Assembly (NCBI RefSeq): GCF_050948215.1
Contig: NC_135155.1
Coordinates: forward strand, 10,310,001 to 10,374,000
Source: Halictus rubicundus
Taxonomy: Eukaryota > Arthropoda > Insecta > Hymenoptera > Halictidae
Length of the DNA stretch: 64,000 bases
Direction of reading: 5' to 3'
Positions 59,760 through 64,000 of the stretch are shown in pieces; the stretch's first letter is position 1, and each line of letters starts with the position of its first letter. A program made the position numbers and the translations under genes. Under the pieces are notes generated by a model. It saw nothing but the letters and a program-made list of their open reading frames with translations. It was not told the origin of the DNA and did not search any database.

Positions 59760-62700
59760 TGCAGGACGCGACTCCGAAAAGTAACCGACGGCAACCGATT
59801 TTACCGACCATTTTCTGTCACCCGTCCCTGATTGATTATCTACCTCCCGTGGTGTCTGATAAGCGCAACCCTTATCTACTTAGACAAATAACTTGCAATA
59901 ACGCCGACACGCGTACGGTCTTTTATTGAATTTTCGAATCATTCGTTGCCACCGCGTGTAAACACATCGGTATTTCCACCATGAAAAATGGTTACTTACA
60001 GAATTAAATTTCTTATCAACAAAAATATTAATAATCCGTAAACCTAACAATTAATGGTGTGACATAATAAATGTGGGAACTTCGAGTACTGATTTTTTTG
60101 GGAACATTGAGTGATTAAATTTTCTATGTTTAAACAAAAAAAAAAACAAGGTTGTCACACTGAATTTCAATTTTTCTAATTTATTTATGAATGTGGACCT
60201 GTAACAGTACTGTTTTGAATCCAAAATAAATTGTTCTGAGAACTCAATTCTGTTCGTTTTTAGATACCCTAATTGAAGCTTCTTTTTTGGTGTTCTACAG
60301 TTTATGGGCATTGGGGGAATTTTTATGGATATTGCAGGTAATATTGTCCGATACATTAGTTACAGGGCTCGCAATCTCCAAGATATTCATGGTCAGTTTT
60401 ATGTGATTATTTTGATAGTTATCAGTCGTAAATGTCCATTTATTCGCCATAATGTCGGGTCCACCAGCAGTATTCGGTTCGAGGTCAGTTTCGAATGAGG
60501 GTCGCGGCCGGTCATATCTTTCGAAGTCGAAATAGGACACGTGTCCACCAAACCATCCCCCGAGACAATCACTGCTGCAATCTGCGACGTGACCCCCTTC
60601 CCCCTACTTCCCGACTACACTTTAATACTGCCATTTCCATTTGTACTCTCAAGATTTGAAATATCCGTGTAACCTGTTCCACATGTTACCTCGGAGGCCA
60701 CTAGAGAAGATTTGAATTTTCAGATTCCACACGGGCCTTTTGCAGAGCAATGTACACTCTAAGCATATATGTATCAAACGCACGCTTATCCAGAGATCTG
60801 GTTCATAGAGTAAAACCCTTTTAGGAACCGTGCTTCGATCCATGTACAATATGGCTCGAACAGAACGATAACTTTTAAAGGCTGCATACCCTAACCCAGT
60901 TCTGCTCAAAATAAAAAGTCACTATACTTGACAATTTCTTCCTAACCTGTGTATGTATATAATATTGACCAAAATTCGCGATTTCATGTCACTTTTGCTG
61001 CAAATAATATTTTAGTCGCCAAAGCTTATTTTCACCGTATTCTGAATTTCATAAAATAATTCACGAAAATGCGAGCATGCGTAAAAAGTTGTTTTAATAA
61101 TTAAGCTCTCTATTACGCACACAAATTTCTGGTTTTATGTCATGAAGATACTCACAATGTAGAACATGCCTCATAATTAGCTTACCATTTCAGCAAAATA
61201 AAAATGGTCAGAGTCAATTGAAAAGAGAGCGTTCCTTTGTTTAATAATTTTAATAAATTGAAAATAATGCAATAATATTCTTAAATCCTTCCAAAGCTTT
61301 TTTTTTGTCTTTCATCTACCCGTGGTTGTTGCAAATAAAATCTGCAGTCCAGCCACAAAGCATGCGCAACAAAAACGATCTCGCATTTTTCATAAAGAAA
61401 GTCAAATGAATTTCGCACACGATATGATTTAACATTGTAAACCACCGCGCAACGAACCGGAAATTTGTGCATTTTCGTTGTTACACTCGTTCCCGGTTTC
61501 ACAAAGAGATTTCTACTTTGAAATATCACTAGCACGAAGACTGTTGTTGCAAGAACGAACGCAGGCGGTGCGTTAATCACAGAGAGCAGGATAAACGTTA
61601 CGGGAACGAGCAATAAAAGGTGTATGTAATAACGATTAATCGTTTCTCAATGCGAAGAATCGTCGGGCAGTTTGGTCGGCGGATCGCAAACGAGCTTCGG
61701 GTTTTATTCTCGAGTGGAGAAGTTTAACGCGCGGGGGGATGAGGGGGTGGTGTGGGGGGAACAATTAAGGTAATTTACGTTTTCGAAGCACGAACGACAG
61801 AAACAAAGAATGACAGTTAAAATCCCCACGTTCAAATCCGGGCGAGCCGAGCGCGCAAGTGGTGTAACCAGTACATTGTCAGACGTAGGTTATAGCCAGG
61901 TAGTGGTAGAGGAACAACGTTAATCAGACCGAGTAAACACCTACCGCTGATTGTGCTACGTATATGGGAAATGCGTGGCGGCACACAAAGCGTTAGGAAT
62001 CTACGAGGGGAGGCATCGATCGCTGGAAAGCCGGCATTATTCGGCCAGAAGGAAAGAGCTCACGCGAACCCACCGATCCTCGGCCATTCCGTGGACACTG
62101 AATCACGCGTTACCGGTCGACCGAATTCTCGAGCTGTCCAAACACTACAATTTTGAGTCGACTAACGTCCCGTAATTCTGCGTCTATGAGTTTCCCGGAG
62201 AGTTGTCCCGAAAATGTCGGGTCGGGTCCTTTCTAAAATAAACCTGTCGCCGGAACACGTAATATCATTATGTTGTTGCAATGTCTGATTTTCAACAGTA
62301 ACGTTAAACAAACATGACCAATCACAACATACGCATAATCAGCGAATCATTGGAAGAAAAAGCAATGCTAGGCATTATAACTATTGTAACAAAGCAATTT
62401 TCGCAATAATCCACCTAAATATCGTAGAAAACAAGTTTGAAATGATCGTGATTCTGTTATAATATTATACATCCAAAGAACGTGTCTTTGCGAGGTTCAA
62501 AGATCAAGAAAATTGTGTTACTGTCGGAACAAAGCTTATTTAAAAGGATTATAAGACCTCCAACTGTTTGGTATTTCGTGGGAATGTGAACTGTAAGAAT
62601 TGTTGAATAATATTATTTTCTTCGGTCCCGTTTGAAACGTTCACAATTAAATCCCTTGAGAGATCACGTTAAAGAAAAACAGCATTGAAAGAATCTATGT

Positions 62701-64000
62701 CTTTTAGGTGACCTTAATAAATTGCGGGAAGCTTTCCTGAGAAGTATTTACTCTTCCACTAATCCCTTCAGGGTTGTCACTTCTTAAGGGATTGGGAGGA
62801 GGGGTGGGGAGGGACGGGAGGGGAATCTCTTAAATGCTTTAAACGACTGCGAAGAGCACTGGAATAAGGAAGTTATCGGCTTAAGGCGAAATGCGAGCGA
62901 ACGACAACCATTGGCCGTATAAAACCAATGGAACTAGCAATCCCGCTTTCCGATTGCATTCCCCTTAAAATGACAAACGGCCGTTTCTCGTGAATTCCAA
63001 TTTCGTTGGTACACTTGAATATTTAACGCTTGGCTAGCTTGATAAATATATTCAGACTGTGGACATTTATATCGATTCAGAATCTTACAATTTTTCAATG
63101 ATTTTTGTGCAGTAGAAGATTTCTGTACAAGTGCATTGTACAGAAGAAAATGCAATAACAAGGTAAAAAATCGCGAAAATTCGCAGATCAGAGGAGAATT
63201 TTATTATATTGAATGATTTTCCGGATTTATGAAAAGTGTATGGGATAAGCATGCTTAATTGCCCTTATATAAAATGTTAGTGACCGCGACCACGAAATCC
63301 ATATGAATCTAGACGGCTAAAAACAGTAATATAATGTCTAGCTATTCGAAGAAAAAGGAAAGAAAAAGGTTGATTAGAACAAAAATAAAAAGTGGAAGAA
63401 TTAAAATGAACGCTGAAATAACACGATAATTGTAATACATTGTCAATAAAAATCAAATAAAAATAGAAAGAAGGAAGGATCGAGGGAACATCGTTGTGTT
63501 TAATATTTTTACACGTACTACGCCCTTCGGAAGTTCCATTAAAATCTGGATCTGTCGTTTCGTCCCTTGTGAGATAGTCCGAAGTCGGCGGAGTTCGTTT
63601 TCGACGAAAAAATTCGACTGGATGGGCCGGTTATGAATAAGCCGCGTCGCGGAATCGCTAAACCGGCGGCAAACGACGTACGCACGTCGAATCGCAAGCT
63701 GTCTCCTTTACCATGCCACGTCCGAACGAAATTGTTTCCGCGCCGTCGAATTTTCACCGAGCAAGAACTCCTCGTCAAATAATGCGGTTGTCCCGAGGTT
63801 TGAGTTTCAGGAGACACACAGACACGACAAGAGAAACAGAGAAAGGAGCCCGGGACCGAAGAGGAGAAGACAGCGTGCTGCGCGCCGTGTGGGGGGATGG
63901 GAGGGCTCCCATGGTTTGGTTGTTTTTCAGTTTCGCATTTCCATACTGTCTGCAGGAGCCTGTATGGAAATTCGACGCGACCGGCACGCCTTCCGCGTAC
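59760..64000. other. Noncoding stretch
   Basis: Mostly AT-rich, with GC-rich patches near 61670-61900, 62790-62825 and 63540-63990. TATAAAA at 62918 is flanked by inverted CCAAT boxes. TAATCCCTT and AAGGGATTG at about 62758 and 62785 can pair. CCGTAAACCTAACAATTAA near 60036-60054 hints at a decayed subfamily A end. No gene, tRNA or intact MITE is recognised, so MITE density falls sharply compared with 8-52 kb. Confidence 0.45.

Noticed and set aside
60036..60054. CCGTAAACCTAACAATTAA, subfamily A-like terminus
   Set aside because: Only one end is similar and no interior match follows. It is too weak to call an element.
61828..61850. TTCAAATCCGGG, tRNA T-loop-like
   Set aside because: The flanking bases do not form a T-stem, and no acceptor stem or A-box lies at the right distance.
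63129..63142. GTGCATTGTA, seed-like match to miR-33
   Set aside because: The match ends after ten bases and no precursor hairpin surrounds it.

Overview
The window looks like noncoding DNA from an insect nuclear genome, most likely a hymenopteran such as a bee. The signs are very high CpG content, AT-rich stretches alternating with short GC-rich islands, almost no long open reading frames, and many short non-autonomous DNA transposons with TTAA or TA target sites. Bacterial features such as packed genes, operons and Shine-Dalgarno sites are absent. The order is an inference from composition and repeat style. I cannot name a species.

I found no protein-coding gene, tRNA, rRNA or known microRNA that I can defend. 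The longest open frames (173-184 codons) are no longer than chance allows, or lie in low-complexity DNA. The window is probably intergenic sequence or a very long intron. Weak regulatory candidates are a TATA plus initiator pair near 34.2 kb, purine/pyrimidine-rich promoter-like DNA at 52.0-52.9 kb and 55.9-58.5 kb, and a palindrome-dense segment with two opposed CTCF-like motifs at 59.6-59.75 kb.

The main content is a population of miniature inverted-repeat transposable elements (MITEs). Family D (TA target, Tc1/mariner type) has nine copies between 8.3 and 48.7 kb, four of them within 4.8 kb at 43.9-48.7 kb. A TTAA-targeting piggyBac-like superfamily appears as subfamilies A, B and H, which share a one-sided subterminal palindrome and related interiors. 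Other elements include family C (TTAA), single copies E, F and G (TTAA), a pogo/Tigger-like element, a TA-flanked GGGTA element, and a 403-bp fold-back element made of two long inverted arms. Several are nested: B inside A at 23.4 kb, B inside C at 51.2 kb, and D placed directly against the end of G at 47.65 kb. Subfamily H is tandemly triplicated at 39.2-39.7 kb, and an unrelated 132-bp tandem array sits beside an A copy at 31.5-31.9 kb.

Region by region: 0-8 kb holds AT-rich DNA with A, B and C remnants and a GC island at 5.3-6.2 kb. 8-16 kb holds two D copies, a decayed A copy and element E. 16-27 kb holds palindromes, the pogo-like, B, GGGTA, A/B nested and C elements, plus GC islands near 20.8 and 25.5 kb. 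27-38 kb holds D copies, an A copy and the first tandem array. 38-49 kb is the densest repeat zone. 49-64 kb has few MITEs and more GC-rich, simple-repeat, promoter-like DNA.
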